Positions 35,123 to 45,405 of a stretch of 64,000 nt of DNA are shown here, one piece after another. Both the position numbers and the translations under genes were made by a program. The stretch's first letter is position 1. Each line of letters opens with the position of its first letter. The notes below the pieces were generated by a model, which saw nothing but the letters and a program-made list of their open reading frames with translations, made no database searches and was not told where the DNA came from. Source of the DNA: an uncultured Clostridium sp. (GTDB lineage Bacteria; Bacillota; Clostridia; TANB77; CAG-508); the NCBI GenBank assembly GCA_946499885.1, contig CAMMTN010000005.1, positions 1 to 64,000 of the forward strand, given 5' to 3'.

Positions 35123-37726
35123 ATGAAAATGTTTGCTAATAAACATATTGTACAAAAAGTAATAATTGCAATAGTAATAGTTCTATTATTTAATTTTATA
35201 GTTCCAAATTATTCTCATGCAGGAATAGGTGGAGTACTAATGGGACCAATAATTGATTTCATTTCTGCTGTAGGAGATGCAGTTTTGTCAGCACTTCAAT
35301 TTTTCTTTTATGATGGAGGAATTGATTTAGGAGGCACAATGGATATAACTAAGGGATTTAATCAATTCACTTTAGCAGGATCTCTTGTAAAAGATGCTAT
35401 AAAATCTAAAAATCAAGATTATATTAATATAATTAAACAATTGGGATTAGAACTAACTAGTGAAGAACCAGATATTCAGATTGATTCAGACAAATTTGAT
35501 AAGGGATGGAGAAACTTTTTTACATTTGGACTTCTTGAGAAAGACTATGGAGTACCCATTATAAAATATAGTCCTGAAGCAATATTCTCTAATGAAGTTC
35601 CATCATTAGATGTTAATTTTATTAATCCAAAACAATGGAATAATGAAGCAATGGACAATAGATCAGTGACAAAAGCTTTGCATTCTACCATTGCTAATTG
35701 GTATATTGCATTAAGAAATTTATCTATAGTAGCACTATTATCAATTTTATTGTATGTAGGCATAAGAATGGTAATTTCAAGTACTGCATCAGATAAATCA
35801 AAATATAAGCAAATGTTAATTGACTGGATAGTTGCCCTATGTATTGTATTTTTTATTCACTATTTAATGTCATTTATACTAACTGTTACTGATATGATAA
35901 CTCAAGGTCTAGCAGCTTCAAGTGAAATAACTGTGCAAATAAAAGATGGTGATCAACCTATTACATTTAATACTGATTTAATAGGTGTTTGCAGAATTCA
36001 GGTACAGTATGCAGATTTGGGAGCGAGACTAACATATTTAATATTATATATTGCATTAGTAATATATACAGTAATGTTTACGTGGATTTATGTTAAAAGG
36101 GCAATTCTCATGGCATTTTTAACATTAATTGCACCATTAGTAGCAATAACTTATCCTATAGATAAAATTAGTGATGGAAAAGCTCAAGCATATGGAATGT
36201 GGCTTAAAGAATTCATATTTAATGCATTATTACAACCATTCCATTTAATTATATATACAGTTTTTTTAGGATCATCAATAGAGATAGCTGTTGAGAATCC
36301 AATATATGCAATATTATTTTTAGCATTCATAATTCCAGCAGAGAAAATTTTAAGAAAAATGTTTGGATTTGAAAAATCTAGTACAGCAGGATCTATGAGT
36401 ACGGCAGCCGGGTTACTTGGAGGAGCAGCAGTAATGAAAAGTGCAAGTAACCTTATTGGAAAAGTTGGTGGAAAGAACAAAGGAAATAGTGGTAAAGCTG
36501 GAGTTAGAACTAAAAATAACGCTATTACAGATTCGAATGCACCAAGTAAAGTAAAGGATATGGCTGATACTTTAAGTGGAAACGAAGGACAAAGTACAAT
36601 AATGAATAAAAACGATATTAATGGAGAAACTTCAAAACTAGCAAATGAAACAAATTCAACAATAGGAGATGGATATAAGCAAACAAAATCAGGACTTTGG
36701 GTACCACCTGGTACGACAAGTCAACCGCAATTATCTCAACAGACTCAAGCTAGAAACAAAGGGATTAAAAGTAATTTCGCATGGAAAAAGGATGAGAATG
36801 GTAAAAGAATTGATGATAGAGGAATTGGCCAATGGTTAGGTCAAGGGATAAGTAGAACTGTTGGAAATGGAAAAAATTGGGCTGGTCAAAAACTCGATAA
36901 TAAATTAGGCAATACAAAATTTGGAAGACTTGTAAAAGGAGCTAATAAAGGCATAAGATATGTAGCAAAAGGAACAAAAAATTTATATAATTCAAGAAAT
37001 CCACTTTCAAATACAATAAGAGGTGCAGTTGGTACAGCTAAGAAAGCAGCTATTGGTACAGCTAAGTTTGCAGGAAAAGCTACAGTTGGTGCTACATTTG
37101 GTTTAGCAGCAGGTATAGCAGGAGATGATTTGGAAGATGTAGCAAAATTTGGCTTAGCAGGAGCAGCTCTTGGTGTGACAGGATTACCAGTACTTGGTAG
37201 AGGAATATCAAATGCAGCAAGTGATATGCGAAGTACATATGAAACAGAAGCATTTGGAGCTGAAGAAGCAGCTTTAAGAGAACAAGCAAGAGAAAAAATG
37301 AAAGATGATGAATATAGAGATAGTATGAATGAATTATATCAGGATATGTATGGAAAAGAACCAACTATTTCTGAAAGTAAACAAATTGCAAGAGAAGGAA
37401 TTGATTACTATAATGCAGGAATAACAGATACAAAAGAAATTAGAAAGAGTGTTAAATTTGAAAAAGAATTAAGAGATAGAATGATGGCAGATGGCGCAAA
37501 CGAAGATGATGCTACAGAAAGAGCTAAAAAACAAGCGATGGTTATTTCTAATATGGCAAGTAAGATTGATGAAAAAGATTTAATTAACGACTCAAAGAGA
37601 AATGATAGAAGAAACCAAATATTTAAACAATTAAAAGATACGGGAATGGGAGAAAAAGAAGCAGCATCTGGAGCCGACTATACAATTCAGTTATTAATGA
37701 AGAGAAAAGGACTAAGTCCAGAATAA
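35123..37726 (+). CDS. VirB6/TrbL-like channel protein
   Basis: An 867-residue protein. Residues 1-30 look like a signal or first helix; a domain of about 150 residues follows, then a cluster of five to six membrane helices (about 190-440, including SKYKQMLIDWIVALCIVFFI), and a very long hydrophilic C-terminal part rich in Gly, Lys, Ala and Asn. This matches VirB6/TrbL/CagW polytopic proteins of gram-positive conjugation systems. The tail (about 450-867) has Ala/Gly-rich helical segments and coiled-coil-like stretches. Confidence 0.82.
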   Translation: MKMFANKHIVQKVIIAIVIVLLFNFIVPNYSHAGIGGVLMGPIIDFISAVGDAVLSALQFFFYDGGIDLGGTMDITKGFNQFTLAGSLVKDAIKSKNQDYINIIKQLGLELTSEEPDIQIDSDKFDKGWRNFFTFGLLEKDYGVPIIKYSPEAIFSNEVPSLDVNFINPKQWNNEAMDNRSVTKALHSTIANWYIALRNLSIVALLSILLYVGIRMVISSTASDKSKYKQMLIDWIVALCIVFFIHYLMSFILTVTDMITQGLAASSEITVQIKDGDQPITFNTDLIGVCRIQVQYADLGARLTYLILYIALVIYTVMFTWIYVKRAILMAFLTLIAPLVAITYPIDKISDGKAQAYGMWLKEFIFNALLQPFHLIIYTVFLGSSIEIAVENPIYAILFLAFIIPAEKILRKMFGFEKSSTAGSMSTAAGLLGGAAVMKSASNLIGKVGGKNKGNSGKAGVRTKNNAITDSNAPSKVKDMADTLSGNEGQSTIMNKNDINGETSKLANETNSTIGDGYKQTKSGLWVPPGTTSQPQLSQQTQARNKGIKSNFAWKKDENGKRIDDRGIGQWLGQGISRTVGNGKNWAGQKLDNKLGNTKFGRLVKGANKGIRYVAKGTKNLYNSRNPLSNTIRGAVGTAKKAAIGTAKFAGKATVGATFGLAAGIAGDDLEDVAKFGLAGAALGVTGLPVLGRGISNAASDMRSTYETEAFGAEEAALREQAREKMKDDEYRDSMNELYQDMYGKEPTISESKQIAREGIDYYNAGITDTKEIRKSVKFEKELRDRMMADGANEDDATERAKKQAMVISNMASKIDEKDLINDSKRNDRRNQIFKQLKDTGMGEKEAASGADYTIQLLMKRKGLSPE

Positions 37727-37749
37727 TTAAATAAATGGAGGCTATAATT

Positions 37750-38688
37750 ATGAATAAACTTATTAGATATTGGAATCAAAATAGAATGAAGATAATAATA
37801 ACGGTAATAATTATAGTCTTTATTGTTATCTTAATACAAACAATCAATGCAATACTAAAGAATACAAGACATGAAGAAAATGAAAATAAAGCAACAATAG
37901 TAGATATAAGTATTCCTTCAGAATCTGTTATAAGCGGAGAAGAATTACCAGAAGAAACAACTCAGGAAAATGTTAATATAATTAAGCAATTTGTTGATTT
38001 GTGCAATAAAAAGGATTATGAAACTGCATATAACTTATTAACAGATGATTGTAAAAGTCAGTTATATAGAACATTGGATTTATTTATAGAAAATTATGGT
38101 AACAAAGTATTTAACACTGAAAAAACATATAATTTAGAACTATGGCAATATTCAGTAAATACATATACATATAAAGTAAATTATATAGAAAACAATATTT
38201 TAGCAACAGGAGAAATAAATTCTAATAATATCCAAGATTATATTACAATAATAGAAGATATAAATGGAAGTAAATTGAATATAAATGGGTTTATTGAAAA
38301 AAGAAATATAAATAAATCACAAGAAGAAAAAGGAATAAAAATAACAATTAATGACAGATTTATATATAATGAAAAAGAAAAATATAGTATAACAATAAAA
38401 AATAATACAGATAAAACAATATTGTTAAGTGAGGGAATAGATAATAATGATATATGCTTAATTGATAATAATGAAGTAGAATATAAATCTATTTTAAATG
38501 GAGTATCTTCAATTGACCTAAAAATAAATCCTAATACAGAAAAAACAATAAATATAAGTTTTTACAAAATTTATAATTTATATAGAACAATAGAAAGCGT
38601 ATGCTTTAGAAATATTATATTAGACGAAGACAATTATAAAAATGGTGAAGACAATTTAATGATAGAAAATTTAATTATTGAACTTTAA
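37750..38688 (+). CDS. Membrane-anchored NTF2-like (VirB8/TcpC-like) protein 1
   Basis: A 312-residue protein with a single N-terminal helix (18-38) and an external part. Residues about 80-185 (QFVDLCNKKDYETAYNLLTD, then LYRTLDLFIENYG and mixed beta strands) have the order of an NTF2-like fold, as in VirB8 and TcpC. The C-terminal third is beta-rich. ATG 37750 follows TGGAGGC at the right distance. The fold is inferred from pattern and from its neighbour at 41276; VirB8-like proteins assemble the periplasmic/wall side of the channel. Confidence 0.55.
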   Translation: MNKLIRYWNQNRMKIIITVIIIVFIVILIQTINAILKNTRHEENENKATIVDISIPSESVISGEELPEETTQENVNIIKQFVDLCNKKDYETAYNLLTDDCKSQLYRTLDLFIENYGNKVFNTEKTYNLELWQYSVNTYTYKVNYIENNILATGEINSNNIQDYITIIEDINGSKLNINGFIEKRNINKSQEEKGIKITINDRFIYNEKEKYSITIKNNTDKTILLSEGIDNNDICLIDNNEVEYKSILNGVSSIDLKINPNTEKTINISFYKIYNLYRTIESVCFRNIILDEDNYKNGEDNLMIENLIIEL

Positions 38689-38700
38689 TGGAGATAAATT

Positions 38701-41247
38701 ATGAACAATGAAAAAGGTAGTAATTCAGAAAAAAGTAATTCAAATAATGGTATAAGTCAAAGTAAAACAAAAACAAACAAAATAAAAAAGAAGATAGTAA
38801 AAATAATTATGAATTTTTTAACACCATTAATATTGGTAATTCTTTTTGCTGCAATTGTTTTAGGTATATTTAGTGCTGTTTTTGATGCAGTAGGCGAAGC
38901 TTTATCTGGAATAGGAGGGGCAATAGGAGGAGCAGTACAAGGAGTAGTAGATTTTTTTACAGTTGACTCTAACGATGGATCTATAGAAATAGATGCAGAC
39001 AAAATTGATTTAATACTTGAAGAAATAGAAAATATAGGTGTAAACCCAGAGGATTTAAAATTATTAGGAGATTATGATGAAAATGCATCAGAAGTAGAAA
39101 AAAAGCTTGCGACAATTAAATATTTAAAAAAATTTTATGAAGCACAGGCAATTACACAAACTCTAAATTATTATCATTTTAAAACTAATGGAGATAATGT
39201 ATATGGTGCAATATATGTATATAGAGCAAATGAAGATGATGTTGATGGAACAAATAGGAAAAAACTTTATTTTACTGATTATGATAAAATGAAAAAAGCA
39301 GAAGAAACAGGTGATCCAGCAGCATTAGATTACTTTAGTATTGATGATTCGGGAAATTTGATTATTGCCGCTAAATATCAAACAATTAAGGAAACTGGAA
39401 GCTCAGAGGAAAACTTAAATGAAGTAAGTAATGAAACAACTATAACTTTAAAAAATATAGATTATAAATCTGAGTTAGATAAATATACTACAAAAATTAA
39501 TTTTTTAATATCTCTTACAATGATTTCACAAAACCCAGAGTTTGTATCTGCTGTGGTTGATTTAATAAAGGATACTAGAATAGAGATAACCATAATGGAT
39601 AATGTTTCTACATATGAAAGTATACAAACACATAAATATGATTTAAATACAAGAACTAAACATGAAATAAAAAAACAAGGGCAAATTAACGAATATTATA
39701 CAAATTCTACTCAACCTGGTGTTACAGATGTTATAAAAGAAACAATAATAGAAACAAAGCCACAAATAAATATAACATATGTAAAAACATGGTTTTATGA
39801 ACAAAAAAATTCATATAGTAAAACTACAGTAGGCCCTGATGAAACTATAAATGATCCAATAACGATTAAGAATGAAACAGCCATTACAGGTAATAATGAA
39901 GGTTCATGGAAAACAAATTATACTATTAATTCAAAAGATATAAGTACAACTTCTGAATATATTACAATACCAGGAGAAGGAAAATATATATTAGGAGAAG
40001 TAGGAGATGCAGAACGATATGAAAATAAGGATATATTGGAACCTACTTTTATAGGATTAATGGAAACTGAATTTAGAATACCATATTCTACAAGAGAAGA
40101 AGCCGCTGGAAGCAACTTAGTAAGTGGAGCAGAAATGCTATTTTATTTATTACAAAAAGATTCAAGCTTAGAAAATATGGAAATAGTAATGAGATATGCT
40201 TTATATTTATATTCAGGCAAAGATTATGGAGTTACAAGTTTAGATGGAAGTATATTTGAGATTCAAGATTTTAATACAGTAACTAGTTTATATGGAGGAA
40301 CTATTCAAGAAAAAGTTTGGTTTGCTTTAAAAGATATGGGACTTAGTGAATATGCAATAGCAGGAGTAATGGGAAATATAGAAGGCGAATCAGGATTTAA
40401 TACAGGTTCAATAGAAATAGGTTCTCAAGAAGGAATAGGATTATGTCAATGGTCATTTGGACGTAGAGATGCCTTGGAGGCATATGCTACTTCAAAAGGA
40501 AGAGATTGGCAGGATGAAGATATACAAATAGAGTTTTTAATAGGAGAGCTTACTATAGGTGGTGGTGCAAATGGATATGCAACCTATCAACTTATGAATA
40601 ATAAAGGATATACAGTAGATAATTGGAAAAATGCAACTACTCCAGAAGAGGCAGCAGTAGCTTTTTGTTGGATATTTGAAAGACCATCTGTTCCAAGACT
40701 ACCTGAAAGGGAAAGTGCTGCTAGGAAATACTATGAAGAATTTAAAGGCAAGGAAAAATATAATGTTAGTGTTAGTGCTCTACTAGAAGCAGTTGACAAT
40801 GTTGCACAGTACTTGGAAAATAATAATTATACTTATAGCGGAACAGATAGAACTACATATACATTTCCAATAGCACAAAATGGATTAAGAACATTATCAT
40901 GTAGCTCATTTGTACAAGAATGTTTATTACAAGCAGGATATTTACAATGTGAAGGTAGCGAAAAATTATGGGCAAGGATGAATATACAAGCATCTAAAAA
41001 TGATTTTGATAGATTAGGAATACCAGTAGAAATAATAACTGACTTAAATACACTTCAACCAGGAGATATATTACAATATAGATCAATGTATCATGTGGTT
41101 ATAGTATATTCTGTTTCAGGTAATAAAGTAACAATAAAAGGAGTGCCAGAGGTTCTAAATAACAATTTTGGATTTAATGGTGTAACAAGGACAGTAGATT
41201 ATTTAAAACAAAAGAATTGTTATGCATTAAGAATTAAAAGTGATTAA
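38701..41247 (+). CDS. Bifunctional wall hydrolase of the secretion locus (lysozyme + NlpC/P60-like)
   Basis: An 848-residue VirB1/CwlT-type protein. After a Lys/Asn/Ser-rich start and a membrane helix (38-62) comes a region of about 450 residues of unknown fold, then a phage-tail-type lysozyme domain (about 535-680: YAIAGVMGNIEGESGFN with the catalytic Glu, GIGLCQWSFGRRDAL) and a C-terminal NlpC/P60-like domain with Cys in LSCSSFVQE and His in YRSMYHVVIV. Together they cut glycan and peptide bonds so the channel can cross the wall. Confidence 0.87.
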   Translation: MNNEKGSNSEKSNSNNGISQSKTKTNKIKKKIVKIIMNFLTPLILVILFAAIVLGIFSAVFDAVGEALSGIGGAIGGAVQGVVDFFTVDSNDGSIEIDADKIDLILEEIENIGVNPEDLKLLGDYDENASEVEKKLATIKYLKKFYEAQAITQTLNYYHFKTNGDNVYGAIYVYRANEDDVDGTNRKKLYFTDYDKMKKAEETGDPAALDYFSIDDSGNLIIAAKYQTIKETGSSEENLNEVSNETTITLKNIDYKSELDKYTTKINFLISLTMISQNPEFVSAVVDLIKDTRIEITIMDNVSTYESIQTHKYDLNTRTKHEIKKQGQINEYYTNSTQPGVTDVIKETIIETKPQINITYVKTWFYEQKNSYSKTTVGPDETINDPITIKNETAITGNNEGSWKTNYTINSKDISTTSEYITIPGEGKYILGEVGDAERYENKDILEPTFIGLMETEFRIPYSTREEAAGSNLVSGAEMLFYLLQKDSSLENMEIVMRYALYLYSGKDYGVTSLDGSIFEIQDFNTVTSLYGGTIQEKVWFALKDMGLSEYAIAGVMGNIEGESGFNTGSIEIGSQEGIGLCQWSFGRRDALEAYATSKGRDWQDEDIQIEFLIGELTIGGGANGYATYQLMNNKGYTVDNWKNATTPEEAAVAFCWIFERPSVPRLPERESAARKYYEEFKGKEKYNVSVSALLEAVDNVAQYLENNNYTYSGTDRTTYTFPIAQNGLRTLSCSSFVQECLLQAGYLQCEGSEKLWARMNIQASKNDFDRLGIPVEIITDLNTLQPGDILQYRSMYHVVIVYSVSGNKVTIKGVPEVLNNNFGFNGVTRTVDYLKQKNCYALRIKSD

Positions 41248-41275
41248 TATCTATTATGAAAGGAAAATATTGAAT

Positions 41276-42583
41276 ATGAAAAAAGTTATAATTAGCTTAT
41301 TAGCGTTCTGTTTAATATTATGTATAGGATTATTAATATTTCTAAATAGAGAAAAAGATAATCAAGAAAATATGGAATTAGAAAATGATATAATATATTC
41401 TGATAAAATAGAGGAATCAGTTATGGAAAAAAGAGAGAACTTAGAAAGCTATTATATATTAGAACAATGTGTATATGCATATCTAGATTCAATTAATGTA
41501 AATAATTCTAGCTATTATGGGTATAATAAGAATAACGAATATGTAAAAATAACTGATGAAAATAATATAATATATAATTTATTAAGCAAAGAATATATAG
41601 GAAATAACAATATTGTAGCTGGTAATTTGGATAATTATGTTGACAAGTTAGAAAAAAAAGTTTTTTATGTTCCTCTTAAAACAAAATTCATAGAAAGTGA
41701 TAACTTATATAAATATGCAGTATATGGATATATTACAGACATATATAATGAATATATAAAAGATATACTTATTATTGTAAATTTAGATTTTAACAATAGT
41801 ACCTTTTCAATAGAACCTGTTCAAGAAAATATTAATATAGAAAATATAGAATTAGATGTTAATAAGTTAGAATCAATAGAAGAAAATGAAAATAATAAAT
41901 TTTCATATATTCAAGTAAATGATGAAACAATATCAAGTAAATATTTGGATTATTATAAAAAGATGTTACTAAGTAATGTAACTGAGGCATATGAACGTTT
42001 AGATGAAGATTACAAAAAAAATAAATTTGAAAGTATTGAATTATTTGAAGATTATATAAAAAATAATAGAGATGAAATATTATCAGCTAGTCTAAATCAA
42101 TATCAAGTTAATGAATTTGATGATTATACACAATACATATGTATAGATCAAAATAATAATTATTATATATTTAAAGAAACGAATTTTCAAGAATACACAG
42201 TAATTCTAGATACATACACGATAAACTTACCACAATTTATAGACAAATATAATTCATCAACAAATGCTGAAAAAGTACTATTAAACATACAAAAAGTATT
42301 TGAAGCAATAAATGATGGAGATTATAATTATGTATACAATAAATTAGACAGTACGTTTAAACAAAATAATTTCCCAACACTTGATAGTTTTGAAACCTAT
42401 ATTAAACAAAATTTCTATCAAAATAATAGCATAGGATATTCTAATTATCAAACTAGTGGAGATTTACACATATATGAAATTAGTATAACAAATTCGGATG
42501 ACGAAAATAGCAAAGTAATAACCAAAAACTTCATAATGCAACTTAAAGACGGAACAGATTTTGTAATGTCATTTAATGTTTAA
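41276..42583 (+). CDS. Membrane-anchored protein with two NTF2-like (TcpC-like) units
   Basis: A 435-residue protein with one helix (4-24) and an external, Asn/Tyr/Glu-rich part. Two stretches look like repeated NTF2-like units: YYKKMLLSNVTEAYERLDED...FESIELFEDYI and IQKVFEAINDGDYNYVYNKL...FPTLDSFETYI. Tandem NTF2-like domains on a single-helix anchor are the build of TcpC. ATG 41276 is chosen with AAAGGAAAAT upstream. It is the last gene before a terminator and shares its design with the protein at 37750. Confidence 0.6.
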   Translation: MKKVIISLLAFCLILCIGLLIFLNREKDNQENMELENDIIYSDKIEESVMEKRENLESYYILEQCVYAYLDSINVNNSSYYGYNKNNEYVKITDENNIIYNLLSKEYIGNNNIVAGNLDNYVDKLEKKVFYVPLKTKFIESDNLYKYAVYGYITDIYNEYIKDILIIVNLDFNNSTFSIEPVQENINIENIELDVNKLESIEENENNKFSYIQVNDETISSKYLDYYKKMLLSNVTEAYERLDEDYKKNKFESIELFEDYIKNNRDEILSASLNQYQVNEFDDYTQYICIDQNNNYYIFKETNFQEYTVILDTYTINLPQFIDKYNSSTNAEKVLLNIQKVFEAINDGDYNYVYNKLDSTFKQNNFPTLDSFETYIKQNFYQNNSIGYSNYQTSGDLHIYEISITNSDDENSKVITKNFIMQLKDGTDFVMSFNV

Positions 42584-42627
42584 AATAAAGGCAAATATCA
42601 CTTTATAGTTGGTATTTGTCTTTATTA
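42584..42627 (+). terminator. Terminator of the secretion-like operon
   Basis: AATAAAGGCAAATA pairs with TATTTGTCTTTATT across a loop, directly after the stop codon at 42583. Confidence 0.85.
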
Positions 42628-42632
42628 AATAC

Positions 42633-42661
42633 TTGAAAAAGAAATAAGTATAAAGTATAAT
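42633..42661 (+). promoter_or_regulatory. Promoter of the soluble protein gene at 42715
   Basis: TTGAAA, 17-base spacer, TATAAT. It gives the gene a transcript separate from the secretion-like operon. Confidence 0.75.
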
Positions 42662-42714
42662 TATTATTAAGTTAAATATAAAATAATATTTAGCTAAAAA
42701 AGGAGCGAAAATTG

Positions 42715-44049
42715 ATGAATGATAAAAAAAGAAAAGAAGTAATTGACAATATGATTAAACTAAGTGAAGGGTTAAAAGAAGAGCTTAGCGAAAATAAACA
42801 GGAAATTGTAGATATTGAATATTATAGAGATTTTAGAATAAAAGGAACAAATCTTGGTATAGATGGAGCTTACGTAGTAAAAATAAAAGATGATGCTATT
42901 CCTGAAAAAGAAATAAAACCACGTAATAAAGATGAAAAAGAAGTAGAATATTCATACCAAATATATGATAAAGATAACAATTTAGTTGCAACAGTAAATA
43001 AAGAAGGAGAGATTGCTTTTAATCCAGAGTATTTAGAAACAATAAGAAAAGGCTATTTAGATGATTTAAATTTAGAAGATGCAGAATTTGAATTACCAAA
43101 AGAATTAGAAAAAGATGATTTGGTTTTAGAAAAAGATGAAATAGAAGAAATTGCAAATGAGAAAAAGTTAGAAGATATTTCTAAAACAATTGGAACAGAT
43201 GAAATTAATTCATATTCTGAAATGAGTACGAATCAAAGGCCTGTATTTGATAAAATTACAAACAAACAAGAACTAGATCCAAATATTAGAGTAACACAAA
43301 CAGAAACATTAGCGGATATGATACCAGAACTAAAACAAAAAGGAATTGTAAAGGTTGGTGTAGTATTTTCAGATTATAGTAAAGGGCAAAATGGAAGATT
43401 TTCATTTGTTGGAATTGATAAAGATGGGAAAATTCAGAGCATAGATAGTTTAGAAAATACACAAGGTACTACAACTGGGCAAAAAGTTACGTCAATAAAT
43501 AGTCGTGATGGTAGTTTAGTAGAACAAGAGCAAGTTGCTGGAATGGTTAGAATTAATGGAAGGAATACAGGAAATGGAAGAGAAGAACTGTTATCAGTAA
43601 GGCAAGGACAATATGGTATATTAGAAGTAGATTATGTAAGAGCAGAGCTAAGTGAAGATAAGAAAAAAAGATATGTATCAGCTCCAATTGAAACTAGAAA
43701 TATTAGGCCTACCACAAGAGAGGTAAGAGATTTTATGGATAAAACAAAAAATCCAGACATGACAGAAGAAATAAAAAGAGCAACACCAGAACTTGAAAAA
43801 GACAATGAAACAAAAATGCAAAATATAGATGACACTGCAAGTAATGATAGGGTGGAGGCAGATGATATAATTGTTCTTGAAGATGGTGAAAAAACTACAT
43901 TAAGAAAAGAAGCTTCAAGAGCAAAGGTTTCAGTAGAAGATTTTGTAAGGAGATATAATGAAAGAACTGAAAACACACCAGATGAAAAGATTAATGATAT
44001 TCAAGCTGAATATGCAGAGGAATACGATTTATCAACAAGAAGGAGATAA
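42715..44049 (+). CDS. Soluble hypothetical protein next to the secretion locus (possible substrate)
   Basis: A 444-residue, highly charged protein without signal peptide or membrane helix. I do not recognise the family. The N-terminal half is Glu/Asp/Lys-rich; the middle (about 195-310: KVGVVFSDYSKGQNGRFSFV and surroundings) looks beta-rich; the C-terminus is disordered-like, ends in STRRR and contains EASRAKVSVEDFVRRYNERT. It has its own promoter between the secretion operon terminator and a D,D-carboxypeptidase gene. Position and lack of an export signal make it a candidate substrate or regulator of the secretion system; this is inference. Confidence 0.6.
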   Translation: MNDKKRKEVIDNMIKLSEGLKEELSENKQEIVDIEYYRDFRIKGTNLGIDGAYVVKIKDDAIPEKEIKPRNKDEKEVEYSYQIYDKDNNLVATVNKEGEIAFNPEYLETIRKGYLDDLNLEDAEFELPKELEKDDLVLEKDEIEEIANEKKLEDISKTIGTDEINSYSEMSTNQRPVFDKITNKQELDPNIRVTQTETLADMIPELKQKGIVKVGVVFSDYSKGQNGRFSFVGIDKDGKIQSIDSLENTQGTTTGQKVTSINSRDGSLVEQEQVAGMVRINGRNTGNGREELLSVRQGQYGILEVDYVRAELSEDKKKRYVSAPIETRNIRPTTREVRDFMDKTKNPDMTEEIKRATPELEKDNETKMQNIDDTASNDRVEADDIIVLEDGEKTTLRKEASRAKVSVEDFVRRYNERTENTPDEKINDIQAEYAEEYDLSTRRR

Positions 44050-44063
44050 TATAATTCATAAAG

Positions 44064-44103
44064 AATCACTTTTTAAAATATAATTTAGAAGGTGATTTTT
44101 TAT
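44064..44103 (+). terminator. Hairpin whose 3' arm contains the next ribosome binding site
   Basis: AATCACTTT pairs with AAGGTGATT, followed by T5. AGAAGGTGA in the 3' arm is the ribosome binding site for ATG 44104. Confidence 0.65.
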
Positions 44104-45405
44104 ATGAAAAGCAAAATACTTGCAATTTTTATTATACTTTCTTTAATAGTATCTTACACAATAAAAATAAATGCTACTAATCAAAAAGATATTTTAAATA
44201 CAGAAAAGCTTGGAGATATAAATTTAATTGATACAGGAGAAATAGAAGATGACGATGAAGAAGTAGATATTAATGAAATATTAGAAACAGTAGCAGATAT
44301 AGAAGAACTTGAAATAGAATCAAAAATAGCGCTAATTTATGATAGAGCATCTGGTAATATTTTATACGAAAAAAATGGAAATAAACAAACTCCTATGGCA
44401 AGTACAACTAAGATTATGACTGCTATAGTTGTATTAGAAAATTCAAATTTATCTGACGTAGTAACAATAGATTCAAAGGCAGCAGGTACCGGAGGATCAA
44501 GATTAGGATTAAAAAAGAATGACAAAATAACAGTAAATGATTTACTATATGGACTAATGCTAAGGTCAGGAAATGATGCAGCAGTAGCACTTGCAAATTA
44601 TGTGGGAGGAAGTATACAGGGGTTTGCAAGTATGATGAATAATAAGGCAAAGGAATTAGGTTTAGCAAATTCACATTTTGTAGTGCCACATGGTCTGGAT
44701 AATGACGGACATTATACAACTGCTTATGAACTTGCAAAAATGGCAGATTATGCCTTGAAAATAGATAAGTTTAAGGAAATTGTATCTACTAAAAGTACAA
44801 CTATAAGTATAAATGGATATCCAAAAGCTATTAATAATACAAATCAACTATTAGGAAGTATTGCAGGAGTATATGGAGTAAAAACCGGTTTTACAAATGG
44901 AGCTGGTAGGTGCTTAGTATCAGCCTGTGAAAGAGATGACTTAGATATAATTACAGTAATAATTGGGGCAGATACAACAAATCAAAGGACAGCAGATACA
45001 ATTAAATTAATTAATTATGCGTATAATAATTTTGAAATTGTAAATATAAAAGAGATTATAGAAAATGAATTTTATATGTGGGAAGAAATTAATTGTGGTA
45101 GAATATATGTGAATAAAGGAGTAGAAAAAGAGTTAGAATTGCTTTTAGAAGAGATACCTTATGAAAAAATGGCAGTGGAAAAAGAAGAAAATATTGAAAT
45201 AGAAGTAGATTCGTTATTTTATTTAGAAGCACCTGTAGAAGCAAATCAAATTATAGGAAATGTAAAAGTTAAAAGATCAGGAGAAGTTATTGAAGTATTA
45301 GACATAGTAGTTCAAAAAGGAATAAAGAAAAAGGAAATAGAAGATTATTTAATAATTTTTGCTAGGAGATTATTAGATGGAATAGATTATAAAAATATTA
45401 TATAA
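44104..45405 (+). CDS. D-alanyl-D-alanine carboxypeptidase, second copy
   Basis: A 433-residue S11-family penicillin-binding protein with signal peptide (1-22), an acidic linker and the three motifs SxxK (MASTTKIMTA), SxN (RSGNDAAVAL) and KTG (VKTGFTNGAGRC), then a C-terminal beta domain. Unlike the copy at 12564 it lacks a C-terminal membrane helix and ends in an ordinary helix. Its start follows a terminator-like hairpin that holds AGAAGGTG. Its location beside the secretion-like locus may be chance or may help local wall remodelling. Confidence 0.92.
   Translation: MKSKILAIFIILSLIVSYTIKINATNQKDILNTEKLGDINLIDTGEIEDDDEEVDINEILETVADIEELEIESKIALIYDRASGNILYEKNGNKQTPMASTTKIMTAIVVLENSNLSDVVTIDSKAAGTGGSRLGLKKNDKITVNDLLYGLMLRSGNDAAVALANYVGGSIQGFASMMNNKAKELGLANSHFVVPHGLDNDGHYTTAYELAKMADYALKIDKFKEIVSTKSTTISINGYPKAINNTNQLLGSIAGVYGVKTGFTNGAGRCLVSACERDDLDIITVIIGADTTNQRTADTIKLINYAYNNFEIVNIKEIIENEFYMWEEINCGRIYVNKGVEKELELLLEEIPYEKMAVEKEENIEIEVDSLFYLEAPVEANQIIGNVKVKRSGEVIEVLDIVVQKGIKKKEIEDYLIIFARRLLDGIDYKNII

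Noticed and set aside
29942..44049. A complete conjugative element (ICE)
   Set aside because: No relaxase, coupling ATPase, integrase or flanking direct repeats are seen around the locus, and the integrase at 1116 belongs to a different element at a tRNA 27 kb away.
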